From the NCBI RefSeq assembly GCF_017315735.1, contig NZ_JAFLRK010000003.1, forward strand, positions 144,588-208,587: a DNA stretch of 64,000 nt, in the 5' to 3' direction. Shown here one piece after another: positions 1 through 9,163 of this stretch. The DNA comes from Paracoccus shandongensis (GTDB taxonomy: Bacteria > Pseudomonadota > Alphaproteobacteria > Rhodobacterales > Rhodobacteraceae). The position numbers and the translations under genes are program-made. The notes below the pieces were generated by a model. It did no database searches, was not told where the DNA came from, and saw only the letters and a list, made by a program, of their open reading frames with translations. Within the stretch, counting starts at the first letter, position 1, and the number at the start of each line of letters is the position of its first letter.

Positions 1-920
1 GGGCGTGGCGCATGGCCAGCTTGCGGCCCATGCGGCCCGAGGCCATGGGCCTTGCGCCGGGGCGGGCGCTGTCCGCGTCGCGCAACTCGGGGAACAGTGC
101 GAAGATCTCCTCGCGCGCGGCCTGGCCCACCATGCTCAGCGCCTGCCGGCCCGGATGCAGCGACTCGGTTTCTGCGCCGTTGGACCAGACCACCTGGTGA
201 TCGTCGAACAGGACGTGGACATAGTGACCGCCTCCAGATCCGTGGCGATGTCGATCCCCTCGACCAGCAGAAGCTGCCTGGCCGCGACCAGGACCTCGCC
301 TGCGCCGAACATCTTTTGCGCGATGCGCGAGCGGATCAGGACGCGGTGCTGGGGCGAGACGATCAGGTCGGCCTCGGGGATGCCCTTGCCCAGGGCCCCC
401 GCGGCGATGCGGATCGGGCGCAGGTTCGGCGCGGCCTCAAGGTGGGCCCGGTCCAGGACGCGCCTGCCGATCCAGCGGATCGGCTGCAGGCCCGCGTCGC
501 GGGTCACCACCAGATCGCCCACCTGAAGGCTGCCCGCCGCGACCGGCCCCCGGTCGGTCAGGATCAGCGCATCCGCCCCGAAGCAGACCACGCCCGTGTT
601 GGATTGGTCCAGGGAACCCCCATCCACCGCCGCGCCCGCGTTCTGCAGGACCATGTCCAGCTTGGGCAGGCCGTTCTGGCCGCTCAGGAAATCCAGCCGC
701 CCATCCGCCTGGTCGGCGCGCAGCCAGCCAAGCGCCGTGGCGTATTGCTGGCCGGGATTGGCGGCGTTCCAGATGGCCAGGTTCCTGTCGTTGTAAAAGC
801 CCGACAGGTCGATGAAATCGCGGTTGGCCTGATCCGCGCCCGTGTTGAAGTCGGTGACCAGGTCGCCGTCGCCCGTTATCAAGGATTTGCGGGAAGGGGA
901 CGGGCAAGCCTGGGTAATTT
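1..920 (-). pseudogene. Hint-domain (RTX-type) protein, broken remnant
   Basis: The minus strand encodes a Rhodobacteraceae-type Hint domain, the self-processing fold shared with inteins and Hedgehog, after a short acidic Asp/Gly segment that usually follows RTX repeats (start of the fold: VVCFGADALILTDRGP). Near position 230 the frame slips by one base. Reading ...LEAVT then moving to the neighbouring frame restores YVHVLFDDHQVVWSNGAETE, so one base appears missing. The gene runs off the left edge of the window. Its upstream end abuts the IS1595 element at 921, and no N-terminal RTX part is visible beyond the other IS end. I read it as a truncated, frameshifted pseudogene; a sequencing indel could explain the frameshift but not the truncation. 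Confidence 0.7.
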
Positions 921-986
921 TGGGGGCTATATACCTAACTAGCCGAATTTAGATCGCCCCGCTAAAATCAAGCGGGGCGCTCCGAA

Positions 987-1979
987 TCATCTCCTAGTTG
1001 GCTTGAGATAAAGAGTTAGCTGCACGGGCTTCTTGCCATAGTGTTGTGCAACGCGCTGACGCAGTTCGTGGATGTCCTCACAGGTTTTCGCCATGCCAAC
1101 AACTTCCCAGCAACGAGAGACAAGCTGCCGAACTCCTAAGTTCTCGGTCAATTGCCTGTGCCAGTGAACTCCTGCAGGAGGCTTGTTCTCCTTTAGATAC
1201 GCTGCCACCTCCGGATCCAAGGTGTCGTAGATCGATTCGATGACCAACTTTCCCCACCATTTGGGGCGTGTTTGCAGGGGAGTGGCCCAACCAGTAAGAC
1301 GCCCAAATTCTTCCCATAGTTCGTCCGGAAAGGTCTTCTCCCAATCGCGCAATTCATCCGCAATAAATGCTCGCACCTTGACCTGAAGGGCGTCTTCCGC
1401 GCGCTCATACTGGTATCCAGTGGCTTCGTCGATCAGTGCATCAAGGCCCGTGCGCGTCAGGCCTGCGGTAAGCATGGCGCATTTTATGGCAATTTCACGT
1501 TGTCTGTCGGTTAGGTTGGCCCCCTCATAGAGGGCGCGAACATAGCCGCGACAAATAAGTTCAAAGTGCTCAGTCGTGATCCCGATGGCTACCCACTGCG
1601 TTCCGGGAATGGAAAATCGAATAGTTTCCTGCAGCACTTTATCTTTATCAATGAAAGGGTTAAGTGCCTTCTGGCCTATATAGTCCTGCAGGCTTCCTCG
1701 CTCCACATTAGCAATGGCGCGGGTGGTTGAACCGGAGGAGATCACCCTGGTCTCATCATTGAGCACATAGCAGTCAAGTTCGTCGCCACCGAGGTCTATC
1801 TTGCCGCGCCACTTGGCGAACGGAAGCTTGTCGATCTCTTCCTGTGGCATGTTCTTGATGTGATATTCCGAGCCTGGAACGCCGTCCCGATCCTCCTTTT
1901 CTGCAGGTGGCGCTACGGCACCAACTACCTCGTCAAAGGACGCATCAATCGGTTCAATCGTGTCTCTTTTCTCAGGCAT
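987..1979 (-). CDS. P63C-domain protein, passenger of the IS1595 element
   Basis: This is a 330-residue protein. Its C-terminal half has the look of the P63C domain: a FPDELWEEFGRLTGW-type helix near residues 210-225, followed by an IYDTLDPEVAAYLK segment and an HWHRQLTENLGVRQL segment. The domain's function is unknown; it is found in phage-like and mobile-element proteins. The ATG at 1979 overlaps the end of the transposase gene by 8 bases, so the two genes are probably translationally coupled and mobilised together. No signal peptide or membrane segment is visible. It could be an accessory transposition factor or pure cargo; the sequence does not decide. Confidence 0.75.
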   Translation of the reverse strand: MPEKRDTIEPIDASFDEVVGAVAPPAEKEDRDGVPGSEYHIKNMPQEEIDKLPFAKWRGKIDLGGDELDCYVLNDETRVISSGSTTRAIANVERGSLQDYIGQKALNPFIDKDKVLQETIRFSIPGTQWVAIGITTEHFELICRGYVRALYEGANLTDRQREIAIKCAMLTAGLTRTGLDALIDEATGYQYERAEDALQVKVRAFIADELRDWEKTFPDELWEEFGRLTGWATPLQTRPKWWGKLVIESIYDTLDPEVAAYLKENKPPAGVHWHRQLTENLGVRQLVSRCWEVVGMAKTCEDIHELRQRVAQHYGKKPVQLTLYLKPTRR

Positions 1980-2898
1980 TGATCAGTCCTTTATAGGTCA
2001 GGCGCTTTTCGGCCATGCGCGAAATGGTAAGATCGATGAAGTTCATCGTGCCGATCTTTGCAGTGTTGTGGCGGAAGGAAAACTTCTTCACATAGCGGTG
2101 CAGGTGCTTGGCGCCCATATAGTGATAGATACCGATGTAGCCGCGCTTGAGCAGCGACCAGAAGCTTTCGATTCCGTTGGTGTGGGCCATGTCGCGGATA
2201 TACTCACCTGCAGAGTGATTGATGCGAATGTGGCGATAGCCAGCGCCTTCTAGGCCGATATAGCCGCCGTGTGTATTGGTTACGATGGTCGCGCCAGTGC
2301 GGCAATGATCGCGAACAAACCGCTCAAGGGTGCTGGCTTTGGTGTTCTCAACGACAACCGCGCGAACTTCGCCGTTTTCGTCTCGAACACCCACAACAGC
2401 AGTCTTGCCAACCGCCCCACGCCCTGCGTTCAGTTTCTTGCTGGCGTGCTTGTTCTTTTCGCGACCTCCCACATAGGTTTCATCAACCTGCATTTGGCCG
2501 TCCATGTGATCGTCGCGGTCCTTGAGCCAAGTTTCACGAATGCGCTGAGCTAGGAACCATGCAGTCTTCTGGGTTACGCCAAGTTCGCGAGCCATTTGGG
2601 TGCTGGGTATGCCCTTGCGGGCACTGGTGAGCATGTAGATTGCCAAAAGCCATTTCTGGAGCGGAAGTCGGCTTTCCGACAGAACGGTGCCAGTGCGGAC
2701 ACTGAAATGCTTCCTGCAGGCTTTGCAACGGTAAGGCATCGGTTTGTGGTCTTTAACTTCCACCACATCCACCGAACCACAGTGGCCGCAAACCGGCTGA
2801 TTTCCCCAGCGACAATCCTCAAAGTGCTTGCGTGCCGCTTCCTCATTAGGGAACCGCTGGAAGAACTGGAAGGTCGAGAGCGTTTCAGGGCTGGACAT
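1972..2898 (-). CDS. IS1595-family (ISXO2-like) transposase
   Basis: The 308-residue DDE transposase has an N-terminal zinc ribbon (CGHCG near residue 38 and CKAC near residue 58), a helix-turn-helix region (STQMARELGVTQKTAWFLAQ) and an ISXO2-like catalytic domain. The first acidic residue lies in QVDETYVGG and the late acidic residue in HTNGIESFW. Where family members usually have an Asp in a TD-x-H context, this protein reads VTNTHGGY, an apparent Asp-to-Asn change (codon AAT) that may inactivate it. It is transcribed with the downstream P63C gene inside intact terminal repeats. Confidence 0.88.
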   Translation of the reverse strand: MSSPETLSTFQFFQRFPNEEAARKHFEDCRWGNQPVCGHCGSVDVVEVKDHKPMPYRCKACRKHFSVRTGTVLSESRLPLQKWLLAIYMLTSARKGIPSTQMARELGVTQKTAWFLAQRIRETWLKDRDDHMDGQMQVDETYVGGREKNKHASKKLNAGRGAVGKTAVVGVRDENGEVRAVVVENTKASTLERFVRDHCRTGATIVTNTHGGYIGLEGAGYRHIRINHSAGEYIRDMAHTNGIESFWSLLKRGYIGIYHYMGAKHLHRYVKKFSFRHNTAKIGTMNFIDLTISRMAEKRLTYKGLINA

Positions 2899-3077
2899 TT
2901 GACGGCACCTTATGAAGCTTTTGCAACATAACTAGCCATCACTCTCAAGAGAAATCTGGCTAGTTAAGTATATAGGCCCCATAATTTCCCGCCGAAACGG
3001 GATCAGGCCCGTCCAGCCCGGAACAGGACAAGCGAAGAAATCCGGCCTGCCGCGAAGAAAACCGTAGCCAGGGCGTT

Positions 3078-3102
3078 ACTTTTCTTACAAAACTAGAAAA
3101 GT
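3078..3102. promoter_or_regulatory. 8-bp inverted repeat, likely ROK operator
   Basis: ACTTTTCT (3078-3085) and its exact reverse complement AGAAAAGT (3095-3102) are separated by 9 bases, just upstream of the ROK gene's ribosome binding site. ROK/NagC/XylR repressors typically bind A/T-rich palindromes, so autoregulation of the downstream transporter-sulfatase operon is a reasonable inference. Confidence 0.5.
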
Positions 3103-3119
3103 CAGAGGGAGGTCCGGTC

Positions 3120-4184
3120 CTGAGCCGATTCTATGGGACAACGCTGCGGCTGGTGCGGGACATGGGCCCGATCTCTCGCGTCGAGCTGATGCGGGAAATG
3201 GACATCTCCTCGGCCAGCCTGACCAAGATCACCACCGCCCTGATCGGGGCCGGACGGCTGGAGGAAAGCGACCTGCGCGACGAAGGCAGCTTCGGCAGGC
3301 CGCGCCGCTATCTTCAGGTCGCGCCGGGCCGCCAGCACGTTCTGGCCGCGACGCTGATGCCGGGGCGGCTGGACATGGCGCTGGCGGGGCCGGACGGCGA
3401 TATCCGCTTCGCGCGGTCCATCCCCTGCGACGGTCCTGCCGCCGCGGCCGTTCCCCGGATCGCGGATCTGTCGGCGCAAATCCTGCGGGACGCCGGGCTG
3501 GTGGCGGGCGACGTTTCGGGCCTGTGCCTGACGCTGCCCGGCCATGTCGATCTGGACGGGCGGCGGCTGCTGATGGCCAGCAGGCCCGGCTGGGGCAACG
3601 GCGCGCTGGCCGATCTGCTGGAGGCGGCCCTGCCCTGGCCCGTGACCCTTGCCAACAAGGTCAACGCCATGGCCTTCGCCGAGGCGATCCGGACCACGCG
3701 GGGCCAGCAGCAGGCGCTGGCCTATGTCTATCTGGCGCAGGGCCTTGGCGCGGGGATCGTGCATGAAGCGCGCGGACAGCCCTTTTCCGGCCGGGGGGCG
3801 CTGGAATTCGGCCATGTCCGCGTGGCCGATCCGGGCCTGCCCTGCGATTGCGGGCGCAGCGGCTGCCTGGAAACCGTGCTGACCCGCGCCGTCCTGGAGG
3901 CCCCCGACCAGGCCTTCCGGTCGGGCGCGGGCGCGGTGATCGCGCAGGCCTTCGCCAACCTGCTGACCCTGACCAACCCCGAGCATCTGGTCCTGGGCGG
4001 CGCCCTGGCCACGCTGCCCCCCGCGCGGCACGAGGCCCTGGTCGGCGCCATCCGCGACCGTCTGATGCCCCACCGGCGCGACGCCACCCGGTTCCGCACC
4101 AGCGTCCTGGGCGGGGATGCGGCCCTGCTGGGCGCGGCGGCGGTCGGGCTCGACCGTTTCCATTTTTCAGGAGCAGGCCTGTGA
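3120..4184 (+). CDS. ROK-family (NagC/XylR-type) transcriptional regulator
   Basis: An N-terminal winged helix-turn-helix ([20 protein letters not shown]) is joined to a ROK sugar-kinase-like domain carrying the zinc motif [10 protein letters not shown]. The kinase phosphate loop is absent, so it acts as a repressor rather than an enzyme. The conservative start is GTG 3153, but it has no ribosome binding site and would cut into the HTH. CTG 3120 follows GAGGGAGG (3105-3112) at good spacing and gives the complete HTH ([16 protein letters not shown]), so I prefer it although CTG starts are rare. The stop overlaps the permease start (GTGA), making it the first gene of the sulfur operon. Confidence 0.85.
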   Translation: MSRFYGTTLRLVRDMGPISRVELMREMDISSASLTKITTALIGAGRLEESDLRDEGSFGRPRRYLQVAPGRQHVLAATLMPGRLDMALAGPDGDIRFARSIPCDGPAAAAVPRIADLSAQILRDAGLVAGDVSGLCLTLPGHVDLDGRRLLMASRPGWGNGALADLLEAALPWPVTLANKVNAMAFAEAIRTTRGQQQALAYVYLAQGLGAGIVHEARGQPFSGRGALEFGHVRVADPGLPCDCGRSGCLETVLTRAVLEAPDQAFRSGAGAVIAQAFANLLTLTNPEHLVLGGALATLPPARHEALVGAIRDRLMPHRRDATRFRTSVLGGDAALLGAAAVGLDRFHFSGAGL

Positions 4185-4933
4185 GGAACCAGAAAAACCT
4201 TCCCGGCCTCAGGGTCATCTCCTTCGTGCTGGGGCTTCTGGGCTGGTATCTGGTGACGGAATACACCGCCATCATGCTGCCCGGCCCGCAGGCGGTGCTG
4301 CAGAAGTTCATGGCCGTCGCCCAAAGCGGCGTGCTGTTCACCGACATCGCCGCATCGCTGCGCCGGGTGCTGACGGGGTTCCTGCTGGGCACGGCGCTGG
4401 CCATTCCCATCGGCTTCGTGATGGGCTGGTACGGCGTGGCGCGCGGGCTGATCGATCCCTGGATCCAGTTCTTCCGCATGATCCCGCCGCTGGCGATCAT
4501 CCCGCTGGCGATCATCACCCTGGGCATCGACGAGGCGCCCAAGATCTTCGTGATCTTCCTTGCGGCCTTCCTGTCGTCGGTCGTGGCGACCTATCAGGGG
4601 GTGATCGGGGTGGACCGCACGCTGATCAACGCGGCCCGCGTCCTGGGGGCGGGGGACCGGGTGATCTTCGGCCGCGTGGTGGTGCCGGCATCGCTTCCCT
4701 TCATCCTGGTGGGCTGCCGCATCGGCCTGGGGTCTGCCTGGGCCACGCTGGTTGCCGCCGAACTGATCGCGGCGCAGTCGGGATTGGGCTTCCGGATGCA
4801 GCAGGCGCAGCTTTTCTATGACATGCCCACCATCTTCGTCTCGCTCATCGCCATCGGCGTCCTGGGGCTGTTGATGGACCGGGTGGTGCAATGGGCCGAA
4901 ACCCGTCTGACCAGCTGGCAGGAGCGGATATGA
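4181..4933 (+). CDS. ABC transporter permease, SsuC/TauC type
   Basis: This 250-residue inner-membrane protein has about six hydrophobic segments. The binding-protein-dependent transport (EAA) loop is visible as [21 protein letters not shown] followed by [10 protein letters not shown]. It belongs to the nitrate/sulfonate/taurine permease group. The GTG start at 4181 overlaps the ROK stop codon, and its own stop overlaps the ATPase start by four bases, so the three genes are translationally coupled. The substrate is not fixed by sequence; the downstream sulfatase suggests a sulfate ester or sulfonate. Confidence 0.88.
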   Translation: MRNQKNLPGLRVISFVLGLLGWYLVTEYTAIMLPGPQAVLQKFMAVAQSGVLFTDIAASLRRVLTGFLLGTALAIPIGFVMGWYGVARGLIDPWIQFFRMIPPLAIIPLAIITLGIDEAPKIFVIFLAAFLSSVVATYQGVIGVDRTLINAARVLGAGDRVIFGRVVVPASLPFILVGCRIGLGSAWATLVAAELIAAQSGLGFRMQQAQLFYDMPTIFVSLIAIGVLGLLMDRVVQWAETRLTSWQERI

Positions 4934-5697
4934 GCGCGGATATCCATTTCAGGGGCGTTTCGGTCCGCTTCAGCGACCTGCAGGCGTTGAAGGATTTCGA
5001 TTTTCACATCCGGCCCGGCGAATTCGTCACCATGGTCGGGCCGTCCGGCTGCGGCAAGTCCACGGCCATGAACCTTGTCGCGGGCCTCCTCCAGCCAAGC
5101 GCGGGCGAGGTTCTGGTCAGCGGCAGGACGGTCCGGGGGCCGGGGCCCGATCGCGGCGTGATCTTCCAGCAATACGCGCTGTTCCCCTGGCTTTCGGTGC
5201 GCGAGAATGTCGAGTTCGGCCCGCGCCTGGCCGGAAAGTCGCGGGCCGAACGGCGCGCGATCTCGGACCGCTACCTGCGGCTGGTGGGGTTGTCGGATTT
5301 CGCCGACGCCCTGCCCAAGGTGCTGTCGGGCGGCATGAAGCAGCGTTGCGCCATCGCCCGCGCCTATGCCGCCGATCCGCAGATCCTGCTGATGGACGAA
5401 CCCTTCGGCGCGCTGGACGCCCTGACCCGCATCCGCTTGCAGGACCAGCTTCTGTCCACCTGGAGCAGCGACCGCCGGTCCGTCCTGTTCATCACTCATG
5501 ACGTGGACGAGGCCGTCTATCTGGCCAACCGCGTCGTCGTCATGGGCGCGCGCCCCGGCCGCCTGCTGGAGGTCATCGACGTGGACCTGCCCCATCCCCG
5601 GACCGAGGAGATCCGCCTGTCCCCAGACTTCGCCGCCATCCGCAACCGCGTCTGGCACGCCGTCTATCACCAACCCAGCCAGGCCGGAGCAGCCTGA
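4930..5697 (+). CDS. ABC transporter ATP-binding protein, SsuB/TauB type
   Basis: This 255-residue nucleotide-binding subunit has Walker [10 protein letters not shown] (residues 37-45), Q-loop [10 protein letters not shown], signature LSGGMKQR, Walker [13 protein letters not shown] and the switch histidine in [16 protein letters not shown] followed by MDEPFGALD is typical of the nitrate/sulfonate/taurine class. Start ATG 4930 overlaps the permease stop (ATGA). It energises the permease at 4181 and serves the binding protein at 5721. Confidence 0.93.
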   Translation: MSADIHFRGVSVRFSDLQALKDFDFHIRPGEFVTMVGPSGCGKSTAMNLVAGLLQPSAGEVLVSGRTVRGPGPDRGVIFQQYALFPWLSVRENVEFGPRLAGKSRAERRAISDRYLRLVGLSDFADALPKVLSGGMKQRCAIARAYAADPQILLMDEPFGALDALTRIRLQDQLLSTWSSDRRSVLFITHDVDEAVYLANRVVVMGARPGRLLEVIDVDLPHPRTEEIRLSPDFAAIRNRVWHAVYHQPSQAGAA

Positions 5698-5720
5698 CGG
5701 TTCCAACAGGAGAAGACCCC

Positions 5721-6680
5721 ATGAAGCGACGCCATTTCCTTGCCACCGCCGCCGTTGCGGCTGGCCTTGCCCTGGGCCAGCCCGCCCTGGCCCAGACCGA
5801 CGACATCCGCGTGGGCTATATCGCGGATTTCTGGGGCGCATCGGCCACGGCCATCGCGACCAAGATGGGCTTGTGGGAAAAGCACGGGCTGCGCGCCGAC
5901 ACCAAGGTCTTCACCAACGGCCCCCTGCAGATCCAGGCCCTGGGGGCCGACAGCCTCGATTTCGGCTATATCGGGCCGGGCGCGCTGTGGCTGCCCGCCT
6001 CGGGCAAGGCCAGGATCGTGGCGATCAACACCGTGGGCAATTCCGACCGGGTGCTGGGGCAGGCGGGTGTGACCTCGATCGCGGATCTGAAGGGCAGGAA
6101 GGTCGCGGTTCCCGAAGGCACCTCGGGCGACATGCTGCTGGGCCTGCTGCTGGAGCGCGAGGGGATGACCCGCGACGACCTTGAGATCGTCACCGCCGAT
6201 CCCGCCACCGTGGTATCGGCCTTTGCCTCGAAACAGGTGGATGGCGCGGCGATCTGGTATCCCTTCGTGGATGTGATCCGCAAGGCCAACCCCGACGTGG
6301 TCGAGCTGGCCAAGAACGCGGATTTCCCGCAGAACCAGTTCCCATCCTCGTTCGTCGCCCGCAACGAGATGGTGGCGGACAGGCCCGAGGTGGTGGGAAA
6401 GTTCATCGCCGTGATGAAGGAAGCGGGCGACTGGCGCCACGCCAACCTGGACGAGGCCGTGACGGTCACGGCCGAATTCCTGTCGGTGGACCCCGCCCTG
6501 CTGGCGCCCGAGGCGAAGATGGGCACCACCTTCACCGCCGCCGACCTGGCCGCGAAATCGCAAGACGGCACGGTCGCGGGCTGGCTTGACGGCATGGCCG
6601 CGATCTATGTGGCGCAGGGCAAGCTGGAAAACCCGCTGCCCGCCACGGATTTCTATGCCGCCGACCTTTACACGAAATGA
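5721..6680 (+). CDS. Periplasmic substrate-binding protein, NMT1/SsuA type
   Basis: The 319-residue protein begins with an exported signal MKRRHFLATAAVAAGLALG ending in ALAQ; the twin basic start could allow Tat export. The mature part has the NMT1/SsuA fold: an early DIRVGYIADFWG strand, GADSLDFGYIGPGAL in the hinge region and a second-lobe LKGRKVAVPEGTSGDM segment. A ribosome binding site (AGGAGA) lies 9 bases upstream. A strong hairpin directly follows the gene, which would favour high expression of the binding protein over the downstream sulfatase. Confidence 0.9.
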   Translation: MKRRHFLATAAVAAGLALGQPALAQTDDIRVGYIADFWGASATAIATKMGLWEKHGLRADTKVFTNGPLQIQALGADSLDFGYIGPGALWLPASGKARIVAINTVGNSDRVLGQAGVTSIADLKGRKVAVPEGTSGDMLLGLLLEREGMTRDDLEIVTADPATVVSAFASKQVDGAAIWYPFVDVIRKANPDVVELAKNADFPQNQFPSSFVARNEMVADRPEVVGKFIAVMKEAGDWRHANLDEAVTVTAEFLSVDPALLAPEAKMGTTFTAADLAAKSQDGTVAGWLDGMAAIYVAQGKLENPLPATDFYAADLYTK

Positions 6681-6687
6681 GCCTGTG

Positions 6688-6714
6688 AAAGGCCCCGCCG
6701 CGCGCGGGGCCTTT
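6688..6714 (+). terminator. Perfect 11-bp hairpin between binding protein and sulfatase
   Basis: AAAGGCCCCGC (6688-6698) pairs perfectly with GCGGGGCCTTT (6704-6714) around a 5-base loop and ends in a short T run. It sits between two genes of the same operon, so it may act as a partial terminator, or protect the mRNA of the upstream genes from 3' decay. Confidence 0.7.
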
Positions 6715-6735
6715 CCCGTGCCGGGGACCGCTTCC

Positions 6736-8226
6736 ATGAACGTGCTTTACATCGATATCGACAGCCTGCGCCGCGACCATCTGGGGTGCTATGGCTATCA
6801 CCGCGACACCTCGCCCAACATCGACGCCCTGGCCGCCGAGGGCATCCGCTTCGAGAATGTCTATGTCTCGGACGTACCCTGCCATCCGTCGCGCACCGCG
6901 CTGTGGTCGGGGCGGCACGGTTTCCGCACCGGGGTCGTCAACCACGGCGGCCTTGCCTGCGAGCCCTTCCGCGAAGGGCGCGACCGTGCCTGGGCGGGCA
7001 CCTTCTTCGAGGACGGCTGGCTGAAGCAGTTGCGCGACCTGGGCCTTTACACCGCGACCTTTTCGTCCTTCGGCGAAAGGCACGGCTGCTGGCACTGGTA
7101 TGCGGGCTTCAACGAGGTCCACAACTGCGGCAAGGGCGGCATGGAAACCGCCGACGAGATCATCCCCCAGGCCATCGACTGGCTGGAACGCAATGGCGAG
7201 CGTGGCTTTTTCCTGCACGTGAACATCTGGGATCCCCACACCCCCTATCGCACGCCGCTGGAATGGGGCGATCCCTTCGCGGGCCAGCCCGCTGCCCCCT
7301 GGATCACCGAGGAGATGGTGGCCCGCGGTCGCCAGGGCTTCGGCCCCCATTCCCCGCAGGAGCCGACCGGATTTTCCGACCACAACTGGCACGCGGCCTA
7401 TCTGGCCCGCCAGCCGGGCCAGATCGCAGGTCTTGCCGATGCGGTGAAATGGATCAACGGCTATGACGCGGGCGTGCGCTATGCCGACGAATACGTGGGC
7501 CACCTGATCGCCGCCCTGAAAAGGATGGGGCTTTACGACAAGACCATCATCGTCATCGGCGCCGACCATGGCGAGAACCTGGGCGAGCTGAACGTCTGGG
7601 GCGACCACCAGACCGCCGACGAATACACCTGCAACGTGCCGCTGATCATCCGCGCCCCCGGCCTGTCGCCTGCGGTCAACAGCGGGCTGCATTACCACTT
7701 CGACTGGGCGGCCACGCTGATCGACCATCTGGGCGGAACCGTCCCGGCGGTCTGGGACGGGCGCAGCTTCCGCCAGGACCTGCTGGCGGGGCAGGACGGC
7801 GGGCGCGATTATCTGGTGCTGAGCCAGGGGGCATGGGCCGTGCAGCGCGGCGTGCGCTTCCGCCACGAGGGCGAGGACTGGCTGTTCCTGCGCACTTGGC
7901 ACGACGGATACAAGGATTTCGGCCCCGAGACGCTGTTCAATCTTTGTCGCGATCCGCATGAAACCACCGACCTGTCGGAAACGCGCCCGGATGTGGTGCG
8001 CCACGCCTCGCGCCTGTTGTCGGACTGGTGGGGGCGGCAGGCCGCGCTGTCGGCCCATGATGTCGATCCGCTGATGACCGTGCTGCGCGAAGGCGGCCCT
8101 TATCACACGCGCGGGGAACTGCCCGGTTACCTGGACTGGCTGCGCCGGTCGGGACGCCCCGAGGCCGCGGCCCTGCTGGAGAAACGCCATCCCGCGGCGC
8201 CGGGGGTCACGCAGACCTTGCGATAA
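6736..8226 (+). CDS. Type I sulfatase (formylglycine-dependent)
   Basis: This 496-residue alkaline-phosphatase-superfamily hydrolase has the sulfatase signature CHPSR at residues 49-53, whose Cys49 would be oxidised to formylglycine. Metal-ligand segments are visible: DIDSLRRDHLGCYGY at the N-terminus and IVIGADHGENLGE in the middle. No signal peptide is evident, so it probably acts in the cytoplasm on imported sulfate esters. The 56-base gap to the binding-protein gene and the shared strand place it in the same operon. The exact ester is unknown; aryl, alkyl or carbohydrate sulfates are all possible. Confidence 0.88.
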   Translation: MNVLYIDIDSLRRDHLGCYGYHRDTSPNIDALAAEGIRFENVYVSDVPCHPSRTALWSGRHGFRTGVVNHGGLACEPFREGRDRAWAGTFFEDGWLKQLRDLGLYTATFSSFGERHGCWHWYAGFNEVHNCGKGGMETADEIIPQAIDWLERNGERGFFLHVNIWDPHTPYRTPLEWGDPFAGQPAAPWITEEMVARGRQGFGPHSPQEPTGFSDHNWHAAYLARQPGQIAGLADAVKWINGYDAGVRYADEYVGHLIAALKRMGLYDKTIIVIGADHGENLGELNVWGDHQTADEYTCNVPLIIRAPGLSPAVNSGLHYHFDWAATLIDHLGGTVPAVWDGRSFRQDLLAGQDGGRDYLVLSQGAWAVQRGVRFRHEGEDWLFLRTWHDGYKDFGPETLFNLCRDPHETTDLSETRPDVVRHASRLLSDWWGRQAALSAHDVDPLMTVLREGGPYHTRGELPGYLDWLRRSGRPEAAALLEKRHPAAPGVTQTLR

Positions 8227-8399
8227 CGGGCGCGGGGCCGGTCATCCGCGCCGGTCCCTGCCTGTCCTGCGGTTGCAGAAGCCCGCTCGTCACCTCCCGC
8301 AAGGTGTGCCGGGTCCCGGGCAGGGCTGCTGCAAGGGATCCGCCCGCGAACCGGGAGGGAGCTGTTTCCGACAGGCCGCAAGGGTCGGGCCCTAAACCG

Positions 8400-8744
8400 T
8401 CAGACGGCATGTCCGGCGCAGCGGGCGGTCTTGCGGATATGGTCCTGCATGTGCCGACAGGCCGCAAGGGCGTCGTGGCGGGCAAGGGCCGCCATGATGG
8501 CGCGGTGTTCGCCGATGGACTGCCGCATCCGCCTTGGGTCGGTGTTGGGGATGGGCTGGCGCTGCGTCTCGCTCAGCAGGCGCTTGGGATTGCCATAGAC
8601 GCTGGCAAGCACGCGGTTGGGGCAGGCATCGGCGATGCCATGGTGCAGGGCCAGGTCCGCCGCGACATGGGCCACCAGATCGCCGCGCTGCCACGCGCCC
8701 GCGAAACCGTCGGCCGCGGCCGACAGGCCGGCGATCGCCTCGGC
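8400..8744 (-). pseudogene. GntR/FadR-type regulator, C-terminal FCD fragment
   Basis: The minus strand encodes only the ligand-binding FCD half of a FadR-group GntR regulator. Helices carrying DLALHHGIADACPNRVLASV, ETQRQPIPNTDP and SIGEHRAIMAAL are clear, ending at a normal stop (8400-8402). Upstream the frame is open to about 8744, where the left end of an IS6-type remnant begins. The DNA-binding domain is gone and not found on the other side of the IS, so the gene is broken. Confidence 0.72.
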
Positions 8745-9163
8745 GGTTCTGTCGTAAATTTTGGCGGGTCAGCGACAAGAGGCTATGATCGACTTGAGGA
8801 CTGATGTCTTTGCAGAAAGAGCCATGACCGTGTCATTCAAGGGTGCTCATTTCCCTAGGGACATCAACCGGATGCTGAAGCGGTTTGGCTGCCCAATCCC
8901 GATCGAGATTGTGCGGATAAAGTATCTTAGCAATTTGGTCGAACAGGACCATCGCTTCATCAAGCGTCGGGTAAAGCCATGCTAGGCTTCAAAAGCTTTA
9001 CCTCGGCGGCTTCGACCACCGCAGGCATCGAAACCGTGAACATGATCCGCAAGGGTCAGTTCAGGCCAGAACTGCATCCGTTTCAGCAATTCTGCCGGTT
9101 GGCCGCCTGATATCGAGAAAACCAGCCGCTAACTGCACCTGCTATAACGGTTTGCGACAGAGC
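8745..9163 (+). mobile_element. IS6-family element, internally deleted remnant
   Basis: Short terminal repeats of the IS6 (IS26) type flank the segment: GGTTCTGTCGTAAA at 8745-8758 and, as reverse complement, GCTCTGTCGCAAA at 9151-9163. The full element would be near 0.8 kb; only about 0.42 kb remains because the middle of the transposase is missing. It separates the GntR remnant on its left from the LysR remnant on its right. Confidence 0.72.
8824..9110 (+). pseudogene. IS6-family transposase, deleted and frameshifted
   Basis: The N-terminal MTVSFKGAHFPRD of IS6 transposases is followed directly by C-terminal sequence (IKYLSNLVEQDHRFIKRRVK), so the zinc finger and most of the DDE core are deleted. 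A further one-base loss after RRVKP makes the annotated frame stop at 8985. The adjacent frame continues MLGFKSFTSAASTTAGIE and reaches the native stop at 9108-9110. It cannot encode an active enzyme. Confidence 0.75.

Larger units (their letters stand above)
921..2981 (-). mobile_element. IS1595-family insertion sequence with passenger gene
   Basis: The element is about 2.06 kb, bounded by near-perfect 24-bp terminal inverted repeats (921-944 and 2958-2981, 22 of 24 matching). Both ends begin TGGGG and share CTATATAC and TAACTAGCC. The six bases TAATTT flank both sides directly (915-920 and 2982-2987) and look like the target duplication; the family usually makes 8 bp, so the last two bases may have diverged. 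Inside, on the minus strand, are the transposase (1972-2898) and a P63C-domain gene (987-1979). Its base composition is clearly less GC-rich than the flanks, consistent with recent arrival. Confidence 0.88.
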
